Shown here: in pieces, positions 8,642 through 18,433 of the stretch
Layout of the letters: each line of letters begins with the position of its first letter
Numbering within the stretch: position 1 is the first letter of the stretch
Source of the DNA: Shinella curvata
Lineage (GTDB): Bacteria; Pseudomonadota; Alphaproteobacteria; Rhizobiales; Rhizobiaceae
Assembly: GCF_022899935.1 (NCBI RefSeq)
Contig: NZ_JALJCJ010000001.1
Location: 124,001 to 188,000, forward strand
Direction of reading: 5' to 3'
DNA length: 64,000 bases
The notes under the pieces: generated by a model
Seen by the model: only the letters and a program-made list of their open reading frames with translations
Databases searched by the model: none
What the model was told of the DNA's origin: nothing
Made by a program: the position numbers and the translations under genes

Positions 8642-10315
8642 ATGTATCGCTACGACGAATTCGATCACGCCTTTGTCACCGACCGTGTGGAGCAGTTCCG
8701 CGATCAGGTCAGCCGTCGCCTTTCTGGCGAACTGGCCGAGGATGCCTTCAAGCCGCTGCGCCTGATGAACGGCGTCTATCTCCAGCTGCATGCCTATATG
8801 CTGCGCGTCGCCATTCCCTACGGCACGCTGAACGGCCGCCAGATGCGCATGCTGGCGCTGATCGCCCGCAAATATGACCGCGGCTATGGCCATTTCACCA
8901 CGCGCCAGAACATCCAGTACAACTGGCCGAAGCTTTCGGAACTGCCGGATGCGCTCGCCGATCTCGCCACCGTCGAGATGCACGCGCTGCAGACCTCCGG
9001 CAACTGCATTCGCAACGTCACCGCGGACCACTTCGCTGGCGCTGCGGCCGACGAAGTCGCCGATCCCAGGCCCTATGCGGAAATCCTGCGCCAGTGGTCC
9101 TCGGTCCACCCGGAATTCTCGTTCCTGCCCAGAAAATTCAAGATCGCCGTTACCGGTGCGGAGCGTGATCGCGCGGCCATCCAGGTGCACGACATCGGCC
9201 TGCATCTGAAGAAGGACGAGACCGGCCGCATCGGCTTTGCCGTCTATGTCGGCGGCGGGCAGGGCCGTACGCCGATGATCGCCAAGAAAATTCGCGATTT
9301 CCTGCCGGAGGAGGATCTTCTCTCCTACACGACCGCGATCATGCGCGTGTACAACCTGCACGGCCGGCGTGACAACAAGTACAAGGCACGTATCAAGATT
9401 CTCGTGCACGAGACCGGCGCCGAAGAACTGGCACGCCAGGTGGAAGTCGAGTTCGCCGATCTCAAGGATACCGAACTGAAGCTTCCGGAGCGCGACGTTG
9501 CCGCCATCTCCGCCTATTTCGCACCGCCGGAGCTGTCGCCGCGTGCCGAAGGCTGGGCGAACCTTGCGCAGTGGAAGAAGGCCGATGCGGATTTTGCCCG
9601 CTGGGTGCAGCATAATGTGCAGCCGCACAAGCATCCCGACTATGGCATGGTGACGATCTCGCTGAAGCCGATCGGCGGCATTCCGGGCGATGCGACCGAT
9701 GCGCAAATGGAAGCCGTCGCCGATATCGCCGAGGAATATGCCTTCGACGAGATCCGCGTCAGCCACGAGCAGAATCTGATCCTGCCGCATGTCGCGCTGG
9801 CCGATCTGGAGCCGGTCTATCGCGGCCTCGTCGCCGCTGGTCTGGCGACCGCCAATGCCGGCTTGATCACCGATATCATTGCCTGTCCCGGCTTGGACTA
9901 CTGTGCCCTGGCAAACGCCCGCTCGATCCCGGTCGCGCAGGAGCTTTCGCTGCGTTTTGGCGCGCCCGAGCGTCAGGCGGAAATCGGCGAGCTGAAGATC
10001 AAGATCTCCGGCTGCATCAATGCGTGCGGCCATCACCATGTCGGCCATATCGGCCTGCTCGGCGTGGAGAAGAAGGGCGAGGAGCTCTACCAGATCACGC
10101 TCGGTGGTTCAGGGGACGAAAACACGTCGATCGGCGAGATCATCGGCCGCGGTTTCGAACCGGAGAAGGTGACGGATGCCGTCGAGGTGATCGTCAATAC
10201 CTATCTCGGCCTGCGTCTCGATCCGTCGGAAATCTTCCTCGATGCCTATCGTCGCGTCGGACCGCAGCCCTTCAAGGATGCGCTCTACGGCGACAAGACG
10301 GCCGCGGCAGCCTGA
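8642..10315 (+). CDS. cysI: Assimilatory sulfite reductase hemoprotein (nitrite/sulfite reductase family)
   Basis: The 557-residue protein has the two pseudo-repeats of the nitrite/sulfite reductase family. The siroheme/[4Fe-4S] cysteines are visible as ACPGLDYC and SGCINACGHHH (about residues 418-464). The early motif TTRQNIQYNW (about 87-96) is the substrate/siroheme arginine region. It reduces sulfite to sulfide with six electrons. A siroheme synthase lies upstream and DUF2849/DUF934 partners flank it, favouring sulfite over nitrite. No flavoprotein subunit (cysJ) is seen, so ferredoxin or another donor is likely. Confidence 0.92.
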   Translation: MYRYDEFDHAFVTDRVEQFRDQVSRRLSGELAEDAFKPLRLMNGVYLQLHAYMLRVAIPYGTLNGRQMRMLALIARKYDRGYGHFTTRQNIQYNWPKLSELPDALADLATVEMHALQTSGNCIRNVTADHFAGAAADEVADPRPYAEILRQWSSVHPEFSFLPRKFKIAVTGAERDRAAIQVHDIGLHLKKDETGRIGFAVYVGGGQGRTPMIAKKIRDFLPEEDLLSYTTAIMRVYNLHGRRDNKYKARIKILVHETGAEELARQVEVEFADLKDTELKLPERDVAAISAYFAPPELSPRAEGWANLAQWKKADADFARWVQHNVQPHKHPDYGMVTISLKPIGGIPGDATDAQMEAVADIAEEYAFDEIRVSHEQNLILPHVALADLEPVYRGLVAAGLATANAGLITDIIACPGLDYCALANARSIPVAQELSLRFGAPERQAEIGELKIKISGCINACGHHHVGHIGLLGVEKKGEELYQITLGGSGDENTSIGEIIGRGFEPEKVTDAVEVIVNTYLGLRLDPSEIFLDAYRRVGPQPFKDALYGDKTAAAA

Positions 10316-10326
10316 GGAGTTTGGAC

Positions 10327-10827
10327 ATGACGAAAATCTGGAACGAAGCCGGCTTCGTGAGCGACGATCCCTGGATCATCGAAACCGAGGAAACCAAGGC
10401 TGGTTCGAACGAGAAGGCGATCCTTGGCCTCGATCATTTCCTGGCGAAGGTTGCCGAGGGTGATGAAACGGGCCTCGGCGTGCTGATCAACCCGGCCGAC
10501 GACGTGCGCAAACTGGAAGGCCATCTCGACCGGCTGGCGCTGGTGGCGGTGGCGTTCCCGGCCTTCAACGATGGCCGCGCCTTCAGCCATGCTTCGCTCC
10601 TGCGCGCGCGGCTGCATTTCACCGGCGAGGTGCGGGCGGTCGGTGACGTGCTGATCGACCAGGTGCCACTGATGCTGCGCTGTGGCATCGACAGCTTCGC
10701 CGTCAGCAACGCGACGGCGCTGAAGCGTCTCGCCGAAAACCGCCTCCCGGGCATCGACAACCACTACCAGCCGACCGCGCGCGCATCGCAGGATGTCGGC
10801 TCCTACAGCTGGCGCCGCCGGGCCTGA
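10327..10827 (+). CDS. DUF934 protein, sulfite reduction operon
   Basis: The 166-residue protein belongs to the DUF934 family found next to cysI and often cysH. Recognisable parts are the central AVAFPAFNDGRAFSHASLLRA and GDVLIDQVPLMLRCGIDSFAV, typical of the family. No cofactor-binding motif can be seen. It is generally annotated as an oxidoreductase-like helper of sulfite reduction. It starts 11 bases after cysI. The usual neighbour cysH is not in this window. Confidence 0.85.
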   Translation: MTKIWNEAGFVSDDPWIIETEETKAGSNEKAILGLDHFLAKVAEGDETGLGVLINPADDVRKLEGHLDRLALVAVAFPAFNDGRAFSHASLLRARLHFTGEVRAVGDVLIDQVPLMLRCGIDSFAVSNATALKRLAENRLPGIDNHYQPTARASQDVGSYSWRRRA

Positions 10828-10981
10828 TTTCAGGCCCGGTTTGCGGGATCGACCGGCGAAAGGCCGCAATCGGGGTATAGTGTTGCGTCAGATCAAGGAC
10901 GCAGGTCGGGCTTTGCGGGAAAACGCATCGGCGGCAAACTATTGCGCGGCCAATCGGCGCATTGGAACGGAATACCTTCCT

Positions 10982-11011
10982 TTGACGCTCCACATGTAAT
11001 ATCTGCCTATC
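10982..11011 (+). promoter_or_regulatory. Possible sigma-70 promoter of fpr
   Basis: TTGACG at 10982-10987 and CCTATC at 11006-11011 are separated by 18 bases and lie about 40 bases before the fpr ATG. This resembles the rhizobial CTTGAC-N17-CTATAT pattern with a weak -10 box. Confidence 0.35.
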
Positions 11012-11048
11012 GTCAAGATTTTCAGACGCAGCCAGGATCGATCCCGAA

Positions 11049-11861
11049 ATGAACGCACCTGCCAAGACCGAAGAATTCGTGCCCGCCATTCCCGCCGGTG
11101 TTTTCGCCGAGACAGTGACGAGCGTGCAGCATTATACGGATCGCCTGTTCCGCTTCCGCATGACTCGCCCGGAAAGCTTCCGCTTCCGCTCCGGCGAATT
11201 CGCAATGATCGGCCTGATGGTCGGCGACAAGCCGGTTTACCGCGCCTATTCGATCGCCAGCCCCTCCTGGGACGAAGAACTCGAATTCTTCTCGATCAAG
11301 GTGCCGGATGGCCCGCTGACCTCGCATCTCCAGCAGATCAAGCCGGGCGATACCGTGCTGATGCGCAAGAAGCCGACCGGTACGCTGGTGCTCGACGCGC
11401 TCACCCCCGGCAAGCGCCTCTACATGTTCTCAACCGGCACGGGTATCGCGCCCTTCGCCAGCCTGATGCGGGATCCGGAAACCTACGAAAAATTCGACGA
11501 AGTCATCCTGACGCATACCTGCCGCGAAGTGTCGGAGCTGAAATACGGCTTTGATCTCGTCGAGGAGATCCGCAACCACGAATTCCTCGCCGAAGTCGTC
11601 GGCAACAAGCTGCGCCACTACGCGACCGTGACGCGCGAAGATTTCCCGTTCCAGGGCCGCATCACCGATCTCATCAAGAACGGCAAGATGTTTGCCGATC
11701 TCGGCGTGCCGCATTTCGACCCGGCGATCGATCGCGGCATGATCTGCGGGTCCTCCGCGATGCTGAAGGAAACCAAGGCGCTGCTGGAAGAAGCCGGACT
11801 CGTCGAGGGCTCCAACAACAAGCCTGGCGAATTCGTCATCGAGCGCGCCTTCGTCGATTGA
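11049..11861 (+). CDS. fpr: Ferredoxin--NADP+ reductase
   Basis: This 270-residue, bacterial-type FNR has an FAD-binding beta-barrel with RAYSIASP (about residues 63-70), FFSIKV and GTLVLD. The NADP domain has FSTGTGIAPFASLMRDPETY (about 127-146) and ends in AFVD, as subclass II reductases do. It moves electrons between NADPH and ferredoxin or flavodoxin. Following the sulfite reductase operon, which lacks its own flavoprotein, it may help feed electrons to CysI; that link is inferred. It has its own 221-base upstream region and a strong terminator. Confidence 0.93.
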   Translation: MNAPAKTEEFVPAIPAGVFAETVTSVQHYTDRLFRFRMTRPESFRFRSGEFAMIGLMVGDKPVYRAYSIASPSWDEELEFFSIKVPDGPLTSHLQQIKPGDTVLMRKKPTGTLVLDALTPGKRLYMFSTGTGIAPFASLMRDPETYEKFDEVILTHTCREVSELKYGFDLVEEIRNHEFLAEVVGNKLRHYATVTREDFPFQGRITDLIKNGKMFADLGVPHFDPAIDRGMICGSSAMLKETKALLEEAGLVEGSNNKPGEFVIERAFVD

Positions 11862-11885
11862 ACGGACGTGAAATTTTCCTGTAAG

Positions 11886-11908
11886 GGGCGGTCTTCGGGC
11901 CGCCCTTT
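11886..11908 (+). terminator. Rho-independent terminator of fpr
   Basis: GGGCGGTC (11886-11893), a TTCG tetraloop and GGCCGCCC (11898-11905) form an eight-pair stem with one G-T wobble. It is followed by TTTCTATTT and lies 25 bases after the fpr stop. Confidence 0.88.
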
Positions 11909-11913
11909 CTATT

Positions 11914-12534
11914 TCAGCCCGAGAGAGCGTCGAGCAGATCGCTCATGGCCGCTGAAGCGGCAGGGCCGTCGCCATTGCGGATCGCGCGGATGACCTTGAC
12001 GTGAAGATCCACCGAGCGATCCATATGCCTGTTGTCGGCGCGCGCAAACCAGAGGCGGCGTGCATGGGTCTGCAAGGGTGCAAGCGCGCCCGTCAGAAAG
12101 CGGTTCGGGCACGCTTCCTCGAGGATTTCGTCAAAGAGCTTGTCGGCGGCGAGAAAGCCCTCTAGGTCCGAACGGATCGAGCAGGCCGTCATGGTCTGCG
12201 CGCATGCGACGAGTTGCTCGCGATGCGCCTCACCGGCATGTCGGGCGACGAGATCGGCGGCAAGCGGCTCCAGCTGCCGGCGTGTCGCCATCACCTCCGC
12301 ATGATCTTCCGGCCGGATATCCGTAATCTGCAACCCGGCGCGGGGGCGCACCGCGATCAATCCCTGCCATTCCAGCTTCTGGATCGCCTCGCGCACCGGC
12401 GTGCGTCCATGCCCGGCGAGCTCGATAAGCTGCCGCTCCGTGACGAGCGAGCCGGGCTTCAGCTTGAGCGTGACGATGAGGCCTTCAAGGGCGAGATAGG
12501 CGAGATGGGCCTGAGAGGCCGCTGCTTCGGTCAT
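11914..12534 (-). CDS. GntR-family transcriptional regulator (FadR/FCD subfamily)
   Basis: The 206-residue protein has an N-terminal winged helix, recognised by LVTERQLIELAGHGRTPVRE and IQKLEWQGLIAVRPRAG (about residues 31-70), and a helical FCD effector-binding domain (about 80-200). FCD regulators usually respond to small organic acids. The target is unknown: no catabolic gene lies beside it. Two identical TGATATATCA palindromes upstream suggest autoregulation. moeA lies behind it on the same strand but is separated by 147 bases. Confidence 0.9.
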   Translation of the reverse strand: MTEAAASQAHLAYLALEGLIVTLKLKPGSLVTERQLIELAGHGRTPVREAIQKLEWQGLIAVRPRAGLQITDIRPEDHAEVMATRRQLEPLAADLVARHAGEAHREQLVACAQTMTACSIRSDLEGFLAADKLFDEILEEACPNRFLTGALAPLQTHARRLWFARADNRHMDRSVDLHVKVIRAIRNGDGPAASAAMSDLLDALSG

Positions 12535-12548
12535 TCCGCGATTCCAAT

Positions 12549-12558
12549 TGATATATCA
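12549..12558. promoter_or_regulatory. Proximal TGATATATCA palindrome (likely GntR operator)
   Basis: TGATATATCA is a perfect 10-bp palindrome ending 15 bases upstream of the gntR start codon. An identical copy lies 46 bases further upstream. The AT-rich symmetrical core fits the sites used by FadR-type GntR regulators. Confidence 0.6.
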
Positions 12559-12593
12559 CATGGTGGCATGGCGCATTTTGAATGGCAAATCGA

Positions 12594-12605
12594 CTGATAT
12601 ATCAG
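12594..12605. promoter_or_regulatory. Distal CTGATATATCAG palindrome (likely GntR operator)
   Basis: This is a perfect 12-bp palindrome with the same TGATATATCA core as the proximal site. It sits about 60 bases before the gntR start. The 46-base spacing equals a little over four helical turns, so two dimers could bind on the same face. Confidence 0.6.
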
Positions 12606-12681
12606 ATGACTGCGTGCGCGATTCCGGCAAGGCAGGTGAACTGCCTGTGTTGATAGGGAAAGGCTATCGGCGGCGTGAGGA

Positions 12682-13908
12682 TTACGAGCGGGGCGGCTCG
12701 CGTACCAAAAGAACCTCGCACGCCGCGCCGGCTTCCATTGCGGGCGCATTCGGCGGACGGATGAGCAAACCTTCCGACGCGGCAAAGATCTTCATCATCG
12801 ACGAATCCTGCTTGCCGAAAGGGGTGACGCGCAGATTCCCGTCCGAGCCGCGCGTGATATGCGATCGGACATAGTCCTGCCGATGATCGTTTTCCTTGAT
12901 CGGCACCGCAGCAATGGCCTTATGCCGTCGGTCCTTTGCCGGAAGACGGGCAAGACGGCGTACAAGGGGCTCCAGGAAAAGCAGCGCGCAGACGAGGCTG
13001 GAGACGGGGTTGCCCGGAAGGCCGACGATCTGCACGTGACCGAGGCGGCCAACCATCAGCGGTTTACCGGGACGCATGGCGATACGCCAGAAGTCCAGTT
13101 CCATGCCGGCTTCGCCGAGCACCGGCTGCACGAGGTCGAAATCGCCGACGGAAGCGCCACCGAGTGTGACGAGCACGTCGATATCGAGCGTGAGCGCCTT
13201 CTGCACCGCCTCGAGGATGGCCTGCTTGTCATCGCCGACAATGCCGAGATCGATGATCTCCGCGCCGGAGGCGCGGCCGATAGCCGAGACACCATAGGTG
13301 TTGGAGGCGATAATCTGGCTGTCGCCCGGTGACGCGCCCGGGGCGACGAGTTCGTCACCCGTGGCGAGCACCGCGATGCGCGGGCGGGCATAGACGGTGA
13401 GCTGCGCATGGTTCATCGCCGCGGCGACGGTGAGGCGGCCGGCATCGAGCACGTCACCGGCCATGAGCACCAGCTCGCCCTCGGTGAAATCCTGGCCGCG
13501 CGGACGAATGTGTCGGCCCTTCGGGGTGAGGAAGGTGGTGCGGATACGGTCGCCGTCGAGCTTTTCCGCATCCTCCTGCAGGAGCACGGTGTCGGCGAAG
13601 GCCGGAAGGGGGGCTCCGGTGAAGATGCGCACGGCCTCGCCAGGGCCGGCCGTCCCCTGAAAGGCATGGCCGGCGGCCGATGTGCCGACGACCTTGAGGA
13701 TCGATCCGAGTGCGGCGATATCGGCATGGCGAACCGCATAGCCGTCCATGGCGGAATTGTCGAAGGGCGGTTGGGTCAGCCGGGCGGCGACATCCTGCGC
13801 CAGGACACGGCCTTCGGCGTCATGGAGCGAAACCATTTCCGTCCGTTGCGTGGGCTTGGCCGCGGAAAGCAGGCGGTCGAGGGCATCTGCAACGGGAAGA
13901 AGGGACAT
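12682..13908 (-). CDS. moeA: Molybdopterin molybdenumtransferase MoeA
   Basis: The 408-residue protein has the MoeA domain series: an N-terminal region with DNSAMDGYAVR (about 49-59), the MoCF-binding domain with LATGDELV (about 184-191), TLGGASVGDFDLV (about 249-261) and MRPGKPLMVG, and a C-terminal beta-barrel. It inserts molybdate into adenylylated molybdopterin. Its ATG overlaps the moaC stop by four bases (ATGA), which indicates translational coupling in the trpD-trpC-moaC-moeA unit. Confidence 0.96.
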   Translation of the reverse strand: MSLLPVADALDRLLSAAKPTQRTEMVSLHDAEGRVLAQDVAARLTQPPFDNSAMDGYAVRHADIAALGSILKVVGTSAAGHAFQGTAGPGEAVRIFTGAPLPAFADTVLLQEDAEKLDGDRIRTTFLTPKGRHIRPRGQDFTEGELVLMAGDVLDAGRLTVAAAMNHAQLTVYARPRIAVLATGDELVAPGASPGDSQIIASNTYGVSAIGRASGAEIIDLGIVGDDKQAILEAVQKALTLDIDVLVTLGGASVGDFDLVQPVLGEAGMELDFWRIAMRPGKPLMVGRLGHVQIVGLPGNPVSSLVCALLFLEPLVRRLARLPAKDRRHKAIAAVPIKENDHRQDYVRSHITRGSDGNLRVTPFGKQDSSMMKIFAASEGLLIRPPNAPAMEAGAACEVLLVREPPRS

Positions 13909-14405
13909 CAGGGATCTCTGCGTTTGTAGTCGCCGGATCGGCCACCGGATTTTTCGGCAAGACGGATGCCGCCGATCTCCATTTCGCGGTCGGCGGCCTT
14001 GGCCATGTCGTAGATCGTGAGGCAGGCCATGCTGACGGCCGTTAGCGCCTCCATCTCGACACCGGTGCGGCCGGTGAGCTTCGCCATTGCTTCGACGCGC
14101 AGGCCGGGCAGGGCGTGATCTTCACGAATATCGACCGTCACCTTCGTCAGCATCAGCGGATGGCAGAGCGGGATGAGGTTTGACGTCTGCTTGGCAGCCA
14201 TGATGCCGGCAAGGCGCGCCGTGCCGATCACGTCGCCTTTCTTGGCGTCGCCCTTGAGGATGAGATCGAGGGTTTCCGGCGCCATGCGGATGAAACCTTC
14301 GGCACGGGCAATGCGCACGGTCTCGGCCTTGTCGCCGACATCGACCATGTGTGCTTCGCCCGAGGCGCCGATATGGGTCAGCGTACGGCCGTCCTCGGCC
14401 ATCAT
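13908..14405 (-). CDS. moaC: Cyclic pyranopterin monophosphate synthase MoaC
   Basis: The approximately 165-residue protein matches MoaC over its length: [13 protein letters not shown] near the start, [17 protein letters not shown] (about 78-94) and [23 protein letters not shown] (about 118-140). MoaC acts with MoaA to make cPMP, the first step of molybdopterin synthesis. Two adjacent ATG codons (14405 and 14402) overlap the trpC stop; either may be used. The frame is open further upstream inside trpC, but that part resembles no MoaC. Confidence 0.95.
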   Translation of the reverse strand: MMAEDGRTLTHIGASGEAHMVDVGDKAETVRIARAEGFIRMAPETLDLILKGDAKKGDVIGTARLAGIMAAKQTSNLIPLCHPLMLTKVTVDIREDHALPGLRVEAMAKLTGRTGVEMEALTAVSMACLTIYDMAKAADREMEIGGIRLAEKSGGRSGDYKRRDP

Positions 14406-15217
14406 TCCGCCGCCAGCATGCCGGCAGATCCGGTCAGGAGTTCGCGCGTCGCGGCGGTCACGTCGTCCTTGCGCATCAGGCTTTCGCCGACGAGGAAGGT
14501 GGAAATGCCGACCTTGCCGAGACGTTCGCAATCGGCATGGGTGAAGATACCGCTTTCGCCGACGAGCAGACGATCGTCCGGCACCATGCCGGCGAGTTTT
14601 TCCGAAACGGCGAGATCGACCTCGAAGGTGCGCAGGTTGCGGTTGTTGACGCCGACAAGCTTGGACTTGAGCTTCAGCGCCCGCTCCATCTCCTCTTCGT
14701 CATGCACCTCGATCAGCACGTCCATGCCAAGCGAGAACGCGGCGTCTTCCAGCATTTTGGCCGTGTCGTCGCTGAGCGAGGCCATGATGAGCAGGATACA
14801 ATCCGCGCCCCAGGCGCGGGCTTCGAGCACCTGGTAGCTGTCGAACATGAAATCCTTGCGCAGCGCCGGCAGAGCGCAAGCCTGGCGAGCGGCCGTCAGG
14901 AACTCCGGCGCCCCCTGGAAGCTCGGCGTGTCCGTCAGGACGGAAAGGCAGGCGGCGCCGCCGGCCTCATAGGCCTTGGCCAATGCCGGTGGATCGAAAT
15001 CCGGACGGATGAGGCCTTTGGAAGGGCTGGCCTTCTTGATTTCGGCGATCAGGCCGAAGTTGCCGGCCGCCTTCTTGTCCTTGAGGCTGGCGAAGAAGCC
15101 GCGCGGCGGCTCCTGATCGCGGATGCGGGCGCGCAACTCGGCAGGCGCGACACGCGCCTTGGCGGCGGCGATCTCGTCGAGCTTGTAGGCTTCGATCTTC
15201 TTCAGAATATCGGTCAT
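14402..15217 (-). CDS. trpC: Indole-3-glycerol phosphate synthase TrpC
   Basis: This is a 271-residue monofunctional IGPS TIM barrel: [15 protein letters not shown] (about 51-65), [15 protein letters not shown] (about 91-105), [15 protein letters not shown] (about 116-130), [13 protein letters not shown] (about 187-199) and [13 protein letters not shown]. It closes the indole ring in tryptophan synthesis. A TTG two codons upstream could extend the frame, but the ATG at 15217 has GTAGGA at Shine-Dalgarno distance and is preferred. It follows the trpD stop closely and overlaps the moaC start. Confidence 0.96.
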   Translation of the reverse strand: MTDILKKIEAYKLDEIAAAKARVAPAELRARIRDQEPPRGFFASLKDKKAAGNFGLIAEIKKASPSKGLIRPDFDPPALAKAYEAGGAACLSVLTDTPSFQGAPEFLTAARQACALPALRKDFMFDSYQVLEARAWGADCILLIMASLSDDTAKMLEDAAFSLGMDVLIEVHDEEEMERALKLKSKLVGVNNRNLRTFEVDLAVSEKLAGMVPDDRLLVGESGIFTHADCERLGKVGISTFLVGESLMRKDDVTAATRELLTGSAGMLAAE

Positions 15218-15225
15218 AGCCAATC

Positions 15226-16248
15226 CTACTCCGCGGGCGCTTCGTTGGAAACCGCAACGAGGCGTTCCAGTGCGGTGCGGGCGCGGCCGCTTTCGAGCGA
15301 TTCGGTCGCCAGCCGCATGCCGTCCTTCAGCGTCTCCGCCTTGCCGGCAACGACGAGGGAGGCGCTCGCATTGGCCAGCGAGATATCACGATAGGGCATA
15401 TGCGCGCCGCCGAGCACGGAGAGCAAAGCGGCGGCATTGTGGGCGCCGTCGCCACCGCGAAGATCGTCCAGCGCCACCTGAGGCAGGCCGAAATCGGCGG
15501 GCGTCAGCTCGAAGGTGCGGATCTTGCCGTTTTCGAGGGCGGCGACCTTCGTCGTACCCGTGGTGGTGATCTCGTCGAGACCCTCGCCATGCACGACCCA
15601 GATGCTTTCCGAGCCGAGATCGCGCATCACCTCGGCGATCGGCACCAGCCAATGCGGCGAGAAGACACCGAGCAGCTGGCGCTTGACGCCGCCGGGATTG
15701 GAGAGCGGGCCGAGCAGGTTGAAGATCGTGCGCGTGCCGAGTTCGACGCGTGATGGTCCGACATGTTTCATGGCGGAATGATGCAACTGGGCGAACATGA
15801 AGCCGAGGCCGGCATCGTGTACGCAGCGGGCGATTTCCGCAGGGCCGATATCGAGCTTCACGCCGAGGCAGGAGAGCGCATCCGCCGTGCCAGACTTTGA
15901 GCTGAGCGCACGGTTGCCGTGTTTAGCGACCGGCACGCCGGCACCCGCGACGATGATCGCCGCGAGCGTCGAGATATTGTAGGTGCCCGCACCATCACCG
16001 CCCGTGCCCACGATATCCATGGCATCGTCCGGCACGCTGACCGGCAGCATGCGGGCGCGCATCGAGCCGACGGCGCCGTAGATCTCGTCCACGGTCTCGC
16101 CGCGCACGCGCAGCGCCATCAGGAAACCGCCGATCTGCGAAGGGGTGGCGGCACCCGACATGATGATCTCGAAAGCGCCGCGCGCCTCTTCGCGGTCGAG
16201 CGCGCTCCCCGTGGCAACCTTGGCGATGTAGGGTTTCAGGTCGGACAT
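15226..16248 (-). CDS. trpD: Anthranilate phosphoribosyltransferase TrpD
   Basis: The 340-residue protein has the PRPP and anthranilate motifs [14 protein letters not shown] (about 82-95) and [17 protein letters not shown] (about 109-125), with [14 protein letters not shown] further on. It transfers phosphoribose to anthranilate. No trpG or trpE is present, as is common in rhizobia where trpE(G) lies elsewhere. It starts 16 bases after the ppiD-like gene and is probably co-transcribed with it and with trpC-moaC-moeA. Confidence 0.96.
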   Translation of the reverse strand: MSDLKPYIAKVATGSALDREEARGAFEIIMSGAATPSQIGGFLMALRVRGETVDEIYGAVGSMRARMLPVSVPDDAMDIVGTGGDGAGTYNISTLAAIIVAGAGVPVAKHGNRALSSKSGTADALSCLGVKLDIGPAEIARCVHDAGLGFMFAQLHHSAMKHVGPSRVELGTRTIFNLLGPLSNPGGVKRQLLGVFSPHWLVPIAEVMRDLGSESIWVVHGEGLDEITTTGTTKVAALENGKIRTFELTPADFGLPQVALDDLRGGDGAHNAAALLSVLGGAHMPYRDISLANASASLVVAGKAETLKDGMRLATESLESGRARTALERLVAVSNEAPAE

Positions 16249-16264
16249 GCGGCTCCCGTCTCCC

Positions 16265-18154
16265 TTAGCGCGCCATGCTCTGCTCGGCGAGCGTGCGGTT
16301 GATCGAAACGCCGTAGGAGGTCTGGAGCGCGCTCACCATCTGGTCGAGAATGTCGTCGCCGCTGGCGCGGGCGACCGCCTCGATCTGCTGCTCGTCGTTG
16401 GACAGTGCATCGGTGGTCGCGTCGGAATTGACCTCGGTCACCTTCAGCAGGATCTGGCCTTCACCATCGACGCCGGGCGTGTTGGCAACCGTGCCGACCG
16501 GGCCGGAGAAAGCCGACGCAACGGTTGCCGCACTGAGAACCGCATCCTGCGCTCCACGGTGCAGGCCGGTCTTGTTCTCGACGGTCAGGCCAAGTTCGGT
16601 GGCGATGGCTGCAAGATCGCCGCCTGTGCGCACGCGCTCGGCCAGTTCGCCGGCCTTCTTGGCGAGCGTCTGGCGCTGCTGTTCGGCTGTCCAGTCAGCG
16701 GCGACGCGGTCGCGCACTTCGTCGAGCGTGCGGTCGCGATCCGGGATCACGTCGAGCACCTCGAACCAGGCATAACCTTCGCGCCCGACATTGATCGGCT
16801 GGGTTTCGGTACCGACGTCGGTCTTGAAGACTTCGCCGAGGAGGGCGGTCTCCTCCGGAAGGGCGCTGATCTCCTCGCCCTTCTGGTCATTGCCCTGGGC
16901 ATCGGCGGCATCGACCGTCACGGCCTTGAGATTGTTCTTCGCAGCGGCTTCGGCGAGACTCAGGCCCTCGGCGCGGCTGTCCTCGATGCGGTCATGCACG
17001 GCAAGAATACCATCCGCGGCTTCCGAAAGGGCAAGCTCGCCACGCAGTTCTTCCTTCACCTCGTCATAGGTCTTGGTGGTTTCCGGACGAATGTTGGTCA
17101 CGCGCAGGATGATCGGGCCGAAGGTGCCATCGATGACCGGCGTCGTGCCGCCATCGGCGGCAACCGCGAAGGCAGGCTCGGCCAGCTTCTGGTCGGGCAT
17201 GTTCGCCTGCGTGAAATCGCCGAGCAAGACGTCGGCGGCAGTTTTTCCTTCTTCGGCCACGAGCGCGTCGAAGGTCGTGCCCGAAGCGAGCTTGGCCGCG
17301 GCCGCGTCGGCGCTCGCACGATCCTTGAAGGTCAGCTGCTCGATCGTGCGCGTGGCCGGCGTGCGATACTTGTCCTTGAGGCGCTCGTACTCGGCCTTTA
17401 CCGCGTCTTCGGTGATGGCGGCGGTATCGACGAGATCCTTCGGTTCCAGCGCGACATAGACGAACTTGCGGTATTCGGGCGCGCGGTACTTCGCCTTGTT
17501 CTGCTCGAACCAGGGGGCCAGCACGTCGTCGCCGGGGGTCTTGATCGGGTCGATATTGGCGTTGCTCAAAAGCAGGAAGTCGATCGTGCGGGATTCGTTG
17601 CGGTACTGGCGAAGCGCGTTCGTCAGTGCCTCTGGCGCCTTGTAGCCATCGGAAACCGCCTCGACGATCTGCGTGCGCACGGCAACCTGGCTGCGGTTGT
17701 TGATATAGTCATTTTCACGCAGGCCCGCATTGCGCAGGACCGCGGAGAAGGCAGTGCGGTCGAACTGGCCGTTGACGCCGCGGAAGGCCGGATCGTCAGC
17801 GATCAGCTGCGCAAGGCGGCCCTCGGAGAGGCCGAGGTTCATGTCGCGCGACAGCTGGTCGAGGGCCGCACCCGCGACGAGTTCGGCGAAAACCTGGTTC
17901 TCGACGCCGAAGGCGCGGGCCTGCTCTGCATTGAGCCGCGTGCCGAAGCGCTGCGACAGCGTGGCAACCTGACGTTCATAGGCGAGGCGGAAATCCGTCG
18001 GCGACACGCTGACGTCGCCAACCGTGACGACGGAATTCGACGCGCCGGTCACAAGTGAGCTCGAAACACCCCAAACAGCGAAGGAGCCGACCAGTACGAT
18101 CAGCAAGGCTTTTGCCACCCAGGTCTGGGAGGAGCGTCTCAGGGCTTCGAGCAT
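16265..18154 (-). CDS. PpiD-like periplasmic peptidyl-prolyl isomerase/chaperone with SurA-type N-domain
   Basis: This 629-residue protein begins with a single membrane anchor (about residues 13-33) facing the periplasm, then a SurA-type chaperone region (about 40-160) and one PPIC/parvulin-like rotamase domain in the middle (about 255-375). A long helical C-terminal part follows. It is expected to help newly exported proteins fold at the inner membrane. Its place before trpD-trpC is typical of rhizobia. Confidence 0.88.
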   Translation of the reverse strand: MLEALRRSSQTWVAKALLIVLVGSFAVWGVSSSLVTGASNSVVTVGDVSVSPTDFRLAYERQVATLSQRFGTRLNAEQARAFGVENQVFAELVAGAALDQLSRDMNLGLSEGRLAQLIADDPAFRGVNGQFDRTAFSAVLRNAGLRENDYINNRSQVAVRTQIVEAVSDGYKAPEALTNALRQYRNESRTIDFLLLSNANIDPIKTPGDDVLAPWFEQNKAKYRAPEYRKFVYVALEPKDLVDTAAITEDAVKAEYERLKDKYRTPATRTIEQLTFKDRASADAAAAKLASGTTFDALVAEEGKTAADVLLGDFTQANMPDQKLAEPAFAVAADGGTTPVIDGTFGPIILRVTNIRPETTKTYDEVKEELRGELALSEAADGILAVHDRIEDSRAEGLSLAEAAAKNNLKAVTVDAADAQGNDQKGEEISALPEETALLGEVFKTDVGTETQPINVGREGYAWFEVLDVIPDRDRTLDEVRDRVAADWTAEQQRQTLAKKAGELAERVRTGGDLAAIATELGLTVENKTGLHRGAQDAVLSAATVASAFSGPVGTVANTPGVDGEGQILLKVTEVNSDATTDALSNDEQQIEAVARASGDDILDQMVSALQTSYGVSINRTLAEQSMAR

Positions 18155-18433
18155 CGTCTACATTTCCTCAATATCGGCGGCCATGCGGCCGGAGATCGTC
18201 TCTTATCGGAAAGTTTGCGCGAATTGAAGTGCGCAGACGGCGTTGGTGCGTCAGGAAAAACAACGTCGCGGTGGCACATGGCTTGCCCATCCATTTTGTT
18301 CGCCGGCGAAACATTTTTTTTTGAAATTATTGATGGATTGCTGTCACAATGCCCTATTCGCCCGGCTTGGTTCGTGATCGGATACGCGGTGAGGCGGGTT
18401 TGAGTCCCCATTCGGGGCAGGAGGAATATTGCG

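Noticed and set aside
15218-15223. TTG start for TrpC.
   Set aside because: The GTAGGA site would be directly adjacent to TTG, but is well placed for the ATG at 15217.
18395-18420. Sequence GGTTTGAGTCCCC resembling a tRNA T-arm upstream of the Na/Pi transporter gene.
   Set aside because: No acceptor stem, anticodon arm or D-arm can be formed around it.
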